Source: SZAS-79 sp965279075
GTDB taxonomy: Bacteria; Pseudomonadota; Gammaproteobacteria; Burkholderiales; SG8-39
Reading direction: 5' to 3'
NCBI GenBank assembly: GCA_965279075.1
Contig: CBDIHI010000011.1
Location: forward strand, 62,001-126,000
Length of the DNA: 64,000 nucleotides
Below are positions 52,989 through 61,193 of this stretch, one piece after another. A model generated the notes under the pieces. It made no database searches. It saw only the letters and a list, made by a program, of their open reading frames with translations, and was not told where the DNA came from. Position numbers and translations under genes: made by a program. Each line of letters starts with the position of its first letter. The first letter of the stretch is position 1.

Positions 52989-54008
52989 ATGAGGACGAAC
53001 ATCAGCAAGGGACTGCGCGCAGGCATGGCCGTGGTCGTACTGGCGGCCACGCCGCTCGCGTTGCATGCGGCGTGGGAGCCGACCAAGACCGTGGAGTTCG
53101 TGGTGCCTGCGGGTACCGGCGGCGGCGCCGATCAGATGGCGCGGATCATCCAGTCGATCGTCGCCAAGCACAGCCTGATGAAGCAGTCGATGGTCGTCGT
53201 GAACAAGGGCGGTGGCGCGGGGGCCGAAGGCTTCCTCGACGTCAAGGGCGCCAAGGGCGACCCGCATAAGATCATCATCACGCTGTCCAATCTCTTCACC
53301 ACTCCCCTGGCGACGGGCGTGCCCTTCAACTGGCGCGACCTAACGCCGGTGCAGATGATGGCGCTCGACCAGTTCGTGCTGTGGGTGAACGCCGAGTCCA
53401 AGTACAAGACCAGCAAGGACTTCATCGACGAGGCGAAGTCGCGCAGCGGCGACCAGTCCAAGCGCTTCAAGATGGCGGGCACGGGTTCGAAGCAGGAAGA
53501 CCAGATCATCACTGTCGCGATCGAGCAGAAGACCGCCATCAAGTTCACCTACATCCCGTTCAAGGGCGGCGGCGACGTGGCCGTCCAGCTGGTGGGAAAG
53601 CATGTGGATTCGACGGTCAACAATCCGATCGAGGCGGTCGCCCAGTGGCGCGCCGGCAAGCTTCGCCCGCTCTGCGTGTTCGACCCGAAACGGATGCCCT
53701 ACAAGGCCAAGGTCACCGATACGCAGGCCTGGTCTGACATCCCGACCTGCAAGGAGCAGGGCCTTGACGTCGACTACCTGATGCTGCGCGGGATCTTCAT
53801 GGCGGCGGGCGTCACGCCGGACCAGGTGCAGTACTACATCGACCTGATGAAGAAGGTGCGCGAGACGCCCGAATGGAAGGACTTCATGGAGAAAGGCGCC
53901 TTCAACCAGACCGCGCTCGCGGGCAAGGAGTACGCCGACTGGGTCGCCAAGGAAGAGGCGCGCCACGTGATGCTCATGAAGGCCGCGGGTTTCATCTCCG
54001 GCAAGTAA
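52989..54008 (+). CDS. tctC: TctC-type periplasmic receptor of the TTT transporter
   Basis: A 339-residue solute receptor. Signal peptide MRTNISKGLRAGMAVVVLAA with cleavage near LHAAWEP. The mature domain is TctC-like but atypical: VEFVVPAGTGGGADQMARII replaces the common 'IVPFPPGG', and the domain carries many Lys. It opens a tctCBA operon behind box 3, between the formate genes and the oxalate genes, so a dicarboxylate such as oxalate or its precursor is a sensible ligand; this is inferred from context only. SD AAGGAGA lies 5 bases before the ATG. Confidence 0.85.
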   Translation: MRTNISKGLRAGMAVVVLAATPLALHAAWEPTKTVEFVVPAGTGGGADQMARIIQSIVAKHSLMKQSMVVVNKGGGAGAEGFLDVKGAKGDPHKIIITLSNLFTTPLATGVPFNWRDLTPVQMMALDQFVLWVNAESKYKTSKDFIDEAKSRSGDQSKRFKMAGTGSKQEDQIITVAIEQKTAIKFTYIPFKGGGDVAVQLVGKHVDSTVNNPIEAVAQWRAGKLRPLCVFDPKRMPYKAKVTDTQAWSDIPTCKEQGLDVDYLMLRGIFMAAGVTPDQVQYYIDLMKKVRETPEWKDFMEKGAFNQTALAGKEYADWVAKEEARHVMLMKAAGFISGK

Positions 54009-54056
54009 CCAGCTTGTGCCCGCCCGGCGCTCGCCGGGCGGCTTCCAGGAGATCGC

Positions 54057-54563
54057 ATGACTGACGGAACCGGCGCCAAGCCCGCCATCAAGACCCGGAC
54101 CATGGAGATCGCTGTGGCGGTCTTCATTCTCGTCTGCGGCGCAGTCGTAATCTATGACAGTGCGAGGCTCGGCGCCAAGTGGGGCGAGGATGGTCCCGAA
54201 GCCGGCTACTTTCCCTTCTACATCGGCGTGCTGTTGTGCGTCGCGAGCGTCGTGAACCTCTTCGGTGCCCTGGCCGCGGCGAAGCACGACGACGGCAACT
54301 TCGTCGAACTCGGGGCGCTCAAGCTCGTCTTCTCCGTGCTGATCCCGACTGCCGTCTATGCGGGACTCATCGGTCCGCTCGGCCTGTACCTCGCATCGAC
54401 GGTGTTCATCGCCTTCTTCATGCGCTGGCTGGGCAAGTACGCGTGGTGGACCGTCGCCGCGGTGAGCATCGGCAACAGCGTGGTGTTCTTCATCGTGTTC
54501 GAGGTGTGGTTCAAGATCCCGCTTCCCAAGGGGCCGCTTGAAGCCGCCCTGGGGCTGAACTGA
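54057..54563 (+). CDS. tctB: TctB-type small membrane subunit of the TTT transporter
   Basis: A 168-residue inner-membrane protein with four hydrophobic helices (about 20-38, 57-75, 95-115, 125-152), matching the TctB/PF07331 family. It has the typical DSARLGAKWGEDGPEAGYFP segment after helix 1. It is placed 48 bp after the receptor and one base before tctA in the usual C-B-A order. Confidence 0.9.
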   Translation: MTDGTGAKPAIKTRTMEIAVAVFILVCGAVVIYDSARLGAKWGEDGPEAGYFPFYIGVLLCVASVVNLFGALAAAKHDDGNFVELGALKLVFSVLIPTAVYAGLIGPLGLYLASTVFIAFFMRWLGKYAWWTVAAVSIGNSVVFFIVFEVWFKIPLPKGPLEAALGLN

Positions 54564-54564
54564 C

Positions 54565-56073
54565 ATGGAGGAGCTCCAGTCGCTGATGCAGGGCTTCGCC
54601 ATCGCGCTGACCCTGAAGAACGTGGTCCTGATGTTCGCCGGCGTGATCCTGGGGGTCATCATCGGCGTGCTGCCCGGCCTGGGCGGCGCAAACGGCGTGG
54701 CGATCCTTCTGCCGCTGACCTTCTCCATGGCGCAGAGCCCCGGTGGCACCACCTCGGCGATCATCCTGCTTTCGTGCATCTACTGGGGGGCGCTGTTCGG
54801 CGGTGCCATCACTTCGATCCTGTTCAACATTCCCGGCGAGCCGTGGTCCGTCGCGACGACGTTCGACGGCTACCCGCTGGCCCAGAAGGGGCGTGCCGGG
54901 GAGGCGCTGACCGCGGCCTTCACCTCGTCCTTCGTCGGTGCCCTGGTCGCGGTGATCATGATCACCTTCCTCTCGCCCATGGTGGCGAAGTTCGCGCTCG
55001 AGTTCGGGCCGCCCGAGTTCTTCGCCGTCTACCTGCTAACGTTCTGCGCGTTCGTCGGCATGAGCAAGGAGGCGCCGTTCAAGACCGTCGCCTCGATGAT
55101 GCTCGGGTTCGCGCTTGCGGCCGTGGGCACGGACCCGGTCACCGGGACCCTCCGCCTCACGTTCGGCCACACCGAACTGCTGAGCGGCTTCGATTTCCTG
55201 GTGGCGGTGATCGGCCTGTTCGGAATCGGCGAGATCCTTCTCACGCTCGAGGAGGGGCTCGAATTCCGCGGGACCAAGGCCAAGCTGAACATGCGCGTCG
55301 TGATCGACACCTGGAAGGAGCTGCCGAAGTACTGGCTTACGTCGATTCGTTCGTCGCTGGTGGGTTGCTTCATGGGAATCGTGCCCGGAGGCGCGACGCC
55401 GGCCTCCTTCATGAGCTACGGCGTGGCCCGCAGGTTCTCCAGGGACGGCGAGAAGTTCGGCACGGGAATGGTGGAGGGCGTGGTCGCGCCCGAGACAGCG
55501 GCGCACGCCGCCGGCACTTCGGCCCTGCTGCCGATGCTTACGCTCGGCGTGCCGGGATCCCCGACTGCGGCGGTGCTCCTCGGCGGCCTGCTGATCTGGG
55601 GCCTTCAGCCGGGGCCGCTGCTCTTCGTCGAGCAGAAGGACTTCGTCTGGGGGCTGATCGCCAGCATGTACCTCGGCAACATCGTGGGCCTGATCGTGGT
55701 CCTGACATGCGTGCCGCTTTTCGCGGCGATCCTCAGGATCCCGTTTGCCATCGTCGCACCCGTGATCATGGTGATCTGCGCGATTGGCGCGTTCACCGTC
55801 CACAACTCGATTTTCGACGTGTGGATGATGATCGTGTTCGGGATCGTGGGCTACGTGTTCAAGAAGCTCGACTACCCCCTTGCGCCGCTGGTGCTGGCGA
55901 TCGTGCTCGGGGACCGGGCGGAGGCGTCCTTCCGCCAGGCCATGCTGGTGTCGCAGGGCGACATGTCGGTGTTCTTTTCAACCCCCCTCGTCGGGGGCCT
56001 CACGGGCCTCGCGCTGTTCCTGCTGCTCTGGCCGGTGGTAGGCGCGCTGCGCTCGCGACTGAAGGGTCGGTAG
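54565..56073 (+). CDS. tctA: TctA-type large membrane subunit of the TTT transporter
   Basis: A 502-residue integral membrane protein with about eleven helices. TctA hallmarks: GVIIGVLPGLGGANGVAILL in the N-terminal half, NIPGEPWSVATTFDGYPLA, and GIVPGGATPASFMSYG with PETAAHAAGTSALLPML in the second half. It moves the substrate captured by TctC using an ion gradient. It completes the operon; the convergent Crp/Fnr gene follows after a bidirectional hairpin. Confidence 0.94.
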   Translation: MEELQSLMQGFAIALTLKNVVLMFAGVILGVIIGVLPGLGGANGVAILLPLTFSMAQSPGGTTSAIILLSCIYWGALFGGAITSILFNIPGEPWSVATTFDGYPLAQKGRAGEALTAAFTSSFVGALVAVIMITFLSPMVAKFALEFGPPEFFAVYLLTFCAFVGMSKEAPFKTVASMMLGFALAAVGTDPVTGTLRLTFGHTELLSGFDFLVAVIGLFGIGEILLTLEEGLEFRGTKAKLNMRVVIDTWKELPKYWLTSIRSSLVGCFMGIVPGGATPASFMSYGVARRFSRDGEKFGTGMVEGVVAPETAAHAAGTSALLPMLTLGVPGSPTAAVLLGGLLIWGLQPGPLLFVEQKDFVWGLIASMYLGNIVGLIVVLTCVPLFAAILRIPFAIVAPVIMVICAIGAFTVHNSIFDVWMMIVFGIVGYVFKKLDYPLAPLVLAIVLGDRAEASFRQAMLVSQGDMSVFFSTPLVGGLTGLALFLLLWPVVGALRSRLKGR

Positions 56074-56084
56074 GTCCGACCTTT
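56062..56084. terminator. Bidirectional terminator between tctA and the Crp/Fnr gene
   Basis: GGTCGG (56065-56070) and CCGACC (56076-56081) form a stem with a TAGGT loop; AAG precedes and TTT follows, giving short T-tracts on both strands. It lies exactly in the convergent junction. Confidence 0.5.
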
Positions 56085-56087
56085 CGC

Positions 56088-56699
56088 CTAGTCCTCGCCG
56101 AGCTTCTGCTTGAGGCGCGAAAGGGTCTCGGGCGTCAGGTTCAGGTAGGCTGCGAGTTCCTTCTTGGGGATGCGGCCGGAGAGGTCGGCGTGCTTCCTCT
56201 GGAACCGGAGCAGCCGGCCCGGCGCGTCGAGGAGGTGCAGCGTGATCGTGTGCGCCATGACCTCGGACATCAGCTTCATTACTTCATATTCGAAGCGCGA
56301 CTTGACCATGGGGTGCCTGTCGAGGAAGTCCACCCACTGCGGCATCGGGATCTTCGCGGTGCGCACCTTCGTCACCCCGACGATCGAGTAGGGGACCGGG
56401 GTCTTGAGCCGCCACGCGGCATAGGACGTGTCCATGTCGGTCTCGGCCGCGAAGCGCAGGATCATCTCGTGGCCTTCGGGGTTGGACACGACGCGCTTCA
56501 GCATCCCGTCGAGCACGAAGAACTGCTCCATCTCGGTGTCGCCCTGGCGGACCAGCAGCTCGCCCTTGCCATAGTCGGCTATGTCGAGCAGCGGCTCGAG
56601 CTCGGCCCAGTCGGCGGGCTGCATGTCACCGAGGATGAGGCTCTGCTTGAGCTGCAGGCGGATGGTGTTGCTTTGCGGGTGGTTGGCGATCGAGGCCAT
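56088..56699 (-). CDS. Crp/Fnr-family regulator, candidate activator of the oxalate/formate regulon
   Basis: A 203-residue regulator. A cNMP-like beta-roll covers ~20-125 (GELLVRQGDTEMEQFFVLDG), a dimerisation helix ~130-155, and a winged HTH ~177-203 (IPKKELAAYLNLTPETLSRL). The recognition helix has E191-xx-S194-R195, the FNR-type triad that reads TTGA, which fits the TTGAC-N4-GTCAA boxes. There is no Cys at all, so no Fe-S oxygen sensor; the effector is unknown. I choose ATG 56699 over a TTG at 56723. It is divergent from the oxalyl-CoA decarboxylase gene, with box 4 in the shared gap. Confidence 0.85.
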   Translation of the reverse strand: MASIANHPQSNTIRLQLKQSLILGDMQPADWAELEPLLDIADYGKGELLVRQGDTEMEQFFVLDGMLKRVVSNPEGHEMILRFAAETDMDTSYAAWRLKTPVPYSIVGVTKVRTAKIPMPQWVDFLDRHPMVKSRFEYEVMKLMSEVMAHTITLHLLDAPGRLLRFQRKHADLSGRIPKKELAAYLNLTPETLSRLKQKLGED

Positions 56700-56746
56700 T
56701 GCGACTGCAAGCGTACGGACCAATCGGGCATTCTAGACGAAAAAAG

Positions 56747-56789
56747 ATTGACCTCAGTCAAGGGCGGTCGGGAGGCGCATCCCTACCAT
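56747..56789 (+). promoter_or_regulatory. Oxalate/formate box 4 and promoter of oxc
   Basis: TTGACCTCAGTCAA (56748-56761). Its centre (56754.5) is 34.5 bp before the end of a weak -10 (TACCAT, 56784-56789). On the other strand a TAGAAT (56735-56730) lies 24.5 bp from the centre, so the box could hinder rather than activate the regulator gene. Confidence 0.65.
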
Positions 56790-56840
56790 AGCGCACTCAG
56801 CGGGAATCACCCCAAGTAGCACCTCGGAGGAGGCAAGAAA

Positions 56841-58586
56841 ATGGGTTCTGTGGAGACGCAGGTCGGCGTGACAACGGCGCAGGAAATGACCGACGGGTTT
56901 CATCTGGTCATCGATGCGCTAAAGCTCAACGGCATCGACACTATCTTCGGCCTGCCCGGCATACCGATCACCGACCTCACGCGCAAGGCGCAGGCCGAAG
57001 GCATGCGCGTGATTTCGTTCCGTCACGAGCAGCATGCCGGCAACGCCGCCGCCGCCGCCGGGTTCCTGACGCAGAAGCCGGGCATATGCCTGACGGTGTC
57101 CGCCCCCGGGTTCCTCAACGGACTGACGGCGCTCGCCAACGCCACTACCAACTGCTTTCCGATGATCCTCATCAGCGGCTCGAGCGAGCGCGAGATCGTC
57201 GACCTTCAACAGGGCGATTACGAGGAGATGGACCAGCTCGCGGTCGCCAAGCCGCTGTGCAAGGCGGCGTTCCGCGTCCTGAACGCCGAGGACATCGGGG
57301 TCGGGGTCGCACGCGCCATCCGCGCCGCGCTGTCGGGCCGGCCTGGCGGCGTCTACCTCGACCTGCCTGCAAAACTTTTCGCGCAGTCCATGGACGCTGA
57401 GGCGGGCCGGCGGTCGCTTATCAAGGTCGTCGATCCGGCACCGCGCCAGATTCCCGCGCCGGAGGCCGTCCAGCGCGCCCTGACGCTGCTGAAGGGCGCC
57501 AAGCGCCCGCTTATCCTGCTGGGCAAAGGCGCCGCTTACGCGCAAGCCGATGCCGACATCCGCGCCCTCGTCGAGAAAACCGGCATTCCGTACCTCCCGA
57601 TGTCCATGGCGAAGGGGTTGCTGCCCGATACGCATGAGCAGTCCGCGGCGGCTGCGCGGTCGTATGTGCTGCCTGCGGCCGACGTAGTGGTGCTGATCGG
57701 CGCGCGCCTGAACTGGCTGCTTTCGCACGGCAAGGGCAAGACCTGGGGCGGCAAGGGCCACAAGGACTGGGGCGGCCAGAAGTACATCCAGATCGACATC
57801 TCGCCGCAGGAGGCGGACAGCAACGTAGCGACCGATGCGCCGTTGATCGGTGACGTCGGATCCTGCGTTTCCGCGTTGCTCGCCGGCATCGGGTCGGGAT
57901 GGGCGAAACCGCCCGCCGAGTGGATATCGGCAATCGCCGAGCGCAGGGACAAGAACATAGCGAAAATGGCCGAGACCCTGGCCAAGGATCCCTCGCCGAT
58001 GAATTTCCACAGCGCGCTGAACGTGGTGCGCGATATCGTCAAGGCCAACCCGGACGCGATCCTCGTGAACGAAGGCGCCAATGCGCTGGATTTCACGCGC
58101 AGCATCGTCGACATGTACAAGCCGAGGAAGCGGCTGGATGTCGGCACCTGGGGCATCATGGGTATCGGGATGGGTTTCTCCGTCGCGGCCGCGGTGGTCA
58201 GCGGGCAGCCGGTGATCGCGATCGAAGGCGACAGCGCGTTCGGTTTTTCTGGGATGGAAGTGGAGACGATCTGCCGCTACAACCTGCCGGTATGCGTGGT
58301 CGTTTTCAACAACAATGGCGTCTACCGCGGCACGGACGTGAACCCGACCGGGGGGGCGGATGTCGCTCCGACGGTATTCGTCAAGGGTGCGCGCTACGAC
58401 AAGATGATGGAGGCGTTCGGCGGCGTGGGCGTGCACGCCACGACCCCGGCCGAGTTGCGCAGGGCCATGGAAGAGGCGGTCCGTTCGCGCAAGCCGACGC
58501 TCATCAACGCGGTGATCGACGAGACGGCCGGCACCGAGAGCGGACGCATCACGAGCCTCAACCCGCAGAGCGCGAAGAAGAAGTAG
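56841..58586 (+). CDS. oxc: Oxalyl-CoA decarboxylase
   Basis: A 581-residue ThDP enzyme turning oxalyl-CoA into formyl-CoA and CO2. The ThDP cofactor Glu is E63 in RHEQHAG (Glu56 in the Oxalobacter enzyme). The ThDP/Mg motif runs GDSAFGFSGMEVETICRYNL to FNNNG. The ADP/CoA-binding middle domain is present, and the Gly-rich C-terminal loop sits before an Arg/Lys tail. The length matches Oxalobacter (568) closely. A strong ribosome binding site (GGAGGAGG, 56826-56833) precedes the ATG. frc starts 35 bp downstream. Confidence 0.95.
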   Translation: MGSVETQVGVTTAQEMTDGFHLVIDALKLNGIDTIFGLPGIPITDLTRKAQAEGMRVISFRHEQHAGNAAAAAGFLTQKPGICLTVSAPGFLNGLTALANATTNCFPMILISGSSEREIVDLQQGDYEEMDQLAVAKPLCKAAFRVLNAEDIGVGVARAIRAALSGRPGGVYLDLPAKLFAQSMDAEAGRRSLIKVVDPAPRQIPAPEAVQRALTLLKGAKRPLILLGKGAAYAQADADIRALVEKTGIPYLPMSMAKGLLPDTHEQSAAAARSYVLPAADVVVLIGARLNWLLSHGKGKTWGGKGHKDWGGQKYIQIDISPQEADSNVATDAPLIGDVGSCVSALLAGIGSGWAKPPAEWISAIAERRDKNIAKMAETLAKDPSPMNFHSALNVVRDIVKANPDAILVNEGANALDFTRSIVDMYKPRKRLDVGTWGIMGIGMGFSVAAAVVSGQPVIAIEGDSAFGFSGMEVETICRYNLPVCVVVFNNNGVYRGTDVNPTGGADVAPTVFVKGARYDKMMEAFGGVGVHATTPAELRRAMEEAVRSRKPTLINAVIDETAGTESGRITSLNPQSAKKK

Positions 58587-58621
58587 GCGATACTGCCGGC
58601 GAATCACTGGAGAACCGAAGA

Positions 58622-59893
58622 ATGGAAGCACTCAAGGGCGTTCGAATCCTCGACATGACGCACGTGCAGGCGGGGCCGACCTGCTCGCAGCTCCTTGCCT
58701 GGATGGGCGCCGACGTGATCAAGTTCGAGCCGCCGCAGGGCGACGCCACGCGTGGGCAGCTGCGCGACGTGCCCGGCGCCGACAGCCTGTACTTCACGAT
58801 GCTCAACTGCAACAAGCGGTCGATCACGGTGAACATGAAGACCGAGGAAGGCAAGACGGTGTTCGTCGACCTCCTGAAGAAGTGCGACATCGTGATGGAG
58901 AACTTCGGTCCCGGCGTGCTGGACCGTTTCGGCTTCACCTGGGAGAGGATCCATTCGATCAACCCGAAGATCGTCATGGGCTCGATCAAGGGCTTCGGGT
59001 CCAGCGGGCCTTACGCGGAGTTCAAGGCCTACGAGAACGTGGCGCAGGCGATGGGCGGGGCGATGAGCACGACCGGCGTTCCCGACGGGGCGCCTTTTGT
59101 CACGGGCGCCCAGATCGGCGACTCGGGCACCGGTCTCCACCTTGCAATCGGGTTGCTGGGCGCCCTGCACCAGGCGAACCGCACCGGCCGGGGGCAGTAC
59201 GTCGAGGTCGCGATGATGGACGGCGTGATGAACCTTTGCCGAGTGAAGTTCCGCGACCACCAGCGCCTTACGCGCGGCGCGCTGCCGGAATACTCGGTGC
59301 CGACCTACCAGGGCATGGGAGAAGTCCCGCGCGCTGGCAATGATTCCGGTGGCGGGCAGCTCGGCAACGCAATCCACTGCAAGCCCCACGGCGCGAACGA
59401 CTGGTTGTACGTTGTGGTCCAGGAGGCAGTCTGGACGGCATTGGCGAAGCGCATCGGAGCGGATGTCGGCATGCCCGACCTCGTCAACGATCCGCGTCTT
59501 GCGACCATCGGCGAGCGGCGCAAGAATCAGAGCCTGCTCTGGGCCCTGCTGACCAAGTTCGCCTCGGGCTACACCAAGCGCGAGTTCATGGCGATCCTGA
59601 ACCCGCTGGACGTACCCTGCGGCCCGATCATGTCCACCGAGGACCTCGCGACCGACGAGCACATCCGCGGGCGGGAGATGTACGTCGAACTCGACCATCC
59701 GCAGCGCGGCAAATGGTGGAACGTCGGCATGCCCATCAAGCTTTCGGCCTCGCCAGCGCGCATCGAGCGCAGCCCGCTCCTGGGCGAACATACCGACGAA
59801 GTTCTGAAGGAAGTGCTCGGCTACGACGAATCGAAGGTGGGCGCCCTCAAGCAGGCCGGGGCCCTTTCCGCACCTCCCAAGAAGGTTGCCTAA
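58622..59893 (+). CDS. frc: Formyl-CoA:oxalate CoA-transferase
   Basis: A 423-residue class III CoA transferase that moves CoA from formyl-CoA to oxalate, releasing formate. The catalytic Asp is D167 in TGAQIGDSGTG (Asp169 in Oxalobacter, 428 residues). The glycine loop that guards the active site reads GGGQLGN. The N-terminal CoA-binding segment (LDMTHVQAGPTCSQLLAWMG) is intact. The order oxc-frc and the short gap mean one transcript with box 4. The next gene begins 3 bases after its stop. Confidence 0.95.
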   Translation: MEALKGVRILDMTHVQAGPTCSQLLAWMGADVIKFEPPQGDATRGQLRDVPGADSLYFTMLNCNKRSITVNMKTEEGKTVFVDLLKKCDIVMENFGPGVLDRFGFTWERIHSINPKIVMGSIKGFGSSGPYAEFKAYENVAQAMGGAMSTTGVPDGAPFVTGAQIGDSGTGLHLAIGLLGALHQANRTGRGQYVEVAMMDGVMNLCRVKFRDHQRLTRGALPEYSVPTYQGMGEVPRAGNDSGGGQLGNAIHCKPHGANDWLYVVVQEAVWTALAKRIGADVGMPDLVNDPRLATIGERRKNQSLLWALLTKFASGYTKREFMAILNPLDVPCGPIMSTEDLATDEHIRGREMYVELDHPQRGKWWNVGMPIKLSASPARIERSPLLGEHTDEVLKEVLGYDESKVGALKQAGALSAPPKKVA

Positions 59894-59896
59894 GAC

Positions 59897-60829
59897 ATGA
59901 AGATCGCGATCATCGGCCAGCAGGACTTCGGCAAGGCAGTCCTCGAGGCCTTCATTGCGCGCGGCGACACCGTCGCCGGCGTGTTCTGCGCGCCCGAGAA
60001 GCCCGGCGCGCGTCCGGATGCCTTGAAGGTTTGCGCACAGGAAAAGGGCGTGCAGGTGTTCCAGTTCCCGTCGCTGAAGACCCCGGAAGCGCACGAAAAG
60101 CTGAAGTCGCTCGACGTGGACATCGGCATCATGGCGTTCGTGCTGCAGTTTGCGCCACAGGAATTCGTGAAGATACCGAAGCACGGCACGATCCAATATC
60201 ACCCGTCCCTGCTGCCGAAGTTTCGCGGTCCCTCGTCCATCAACTGGCCAATCATCAAGGGCGAGACGAAGACGGGGCTCACGATCTTCCGCCCGAATGA
60301 CGGCTTGGACGAAGGCGAGGTCGTGCTGCAGAAGGAAACGCCGATCAGCGCCGACGACACCCTTGGGACCGTCTATTTCGACCGCCTGTTCCCGATGGGC
60401 GTCGCGGCCATGGTCGAAGCGGCAGATCTCGTAGTCGCGGGCAAGCATCGCGAGGTGGTGCAGGACGAAGCGCTGGCAAGCTATGAAGGCTGGTGCCGCG
60501 AGGCCGAGGCGCGCATCCACTGGGCCAACCATGTGGACTTCGTCTACAACCTGATCCGCGGGTGTAACCCGGCCCCCGGCGCGTGGACCACGCTGAACGG
60601 CGTGAAGATGCAGGTGTTCGATGCCAAGAAGCACTCTGTGCGGACTTTCGGCGCAGTAAAGGGCAAGGTCGGCGAGGTCGTCGAGGTCGGTCCGCAGAGC
60701 TTCACGGTGACGGCGCAGGGCGGCCGAATCGAGATATTCAAGGCAAAGCTCGGCGACGGGAAAAAGGTTTCCGCCGCCGAACTGGCTTCCACCTCCGGCA
60801 TCCAGGCCGGGACGCTGCTGGGCACCTGA
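59897..60829 (+). CDS. Stand-alone 10-formyl-THF hydrolase/formyltransferase-like protein
   Basis: A 310-residue protein similar along its length to the N-terminal hydrolase domain of ALDH1L and to methionyl-tRNA formyltransferase. The core HGTIQYHPSLLPKFRGPSSI contains the conserved His102 of the HPSLLP motif, and D138 lies in NDGLDEGEVVLQKE; both match the folate-handling residues. The C-terminal OB-like domain follows from ~205 (NLIRGCNPAPGAWT). The ALDH domain is absent. It is 3 bp after frc, in an oxalate operon, so it may hydrolyse or transfer the formyl group of formyl-THF or formyl-CoA. The reaction is not established. Confidence 0.7.
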   Translation: MKIAIIGQQDFGKAVLEAFIARGDTVAGVFCAPEKPGARPDALKVCAQEKGVQVFQFPSLKTPEAHEKLKSLDVDIGIMAFVLQFAPQEFVKIPKHGTIQYHPSLLPKFRGPSSINWPIIKGETKTGLTIFRPNDGLDEGEVVLQKETPISADDTLGTVYFDRLFPMGVAAMVEAADLVVAGKHREVVQDEALASYEGWCREAEARIHWANHVDFVYNLIRGCNPAPGAWTTLNGVKMQVFDAKKHSVRTFGAVKGKVGEVVEVGPQSFTVTAQGGRIEIFKAKLGDGKKVSAAELASTSGIQAGTLLGT

Positions 60830-61193
60830 CGCCGCGCCATTGCGGCTGTTGAAGCCCCTCGCGCAGCCGCCCTGCGCGAGGAGGGTTCGCGCACCCGTAT
60901 TTTCCCGAAAATATTTGACTGGGCTTACACTTAACTGTAAGAATGCCAGTTAGGTTTATGTTTTTTTGGGGGGTTGTCGGGGCCGCGAGATGAAAGCTGG
61001 GGAGGCGGGGCCAAACAGCGCTTGGACTTCTACCGGATCCTGGGCAGAACTGTGCGTTCGGCCCAGGGCCGGAAAGACTGTTTTCCGGTTGAATACATTG
61101 GGAATTCGCCTGTATTCCGAACGGTACTGCGCGTAAAATTTCCCCGGTTCGTCCGCGCGCCCGACAGCCAAAGAATAAGACCAGGGAGAACCC
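60830..61193. other. Intergenic region after the oxalate operon
   Basis: About 360 bases. It holds a 10-bp GC hairpin (CCTCGCGCAG, 60857-60866; CTGCGCGAGG, 60872-60881) without a T-tract, a possible terminator of the oxc operon. An AT-rich part follows (about 60900-60970) with a T7-G6 run, which likely carries the promoter of the kinase gene. No gene is supported. Confidence 0.45.
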
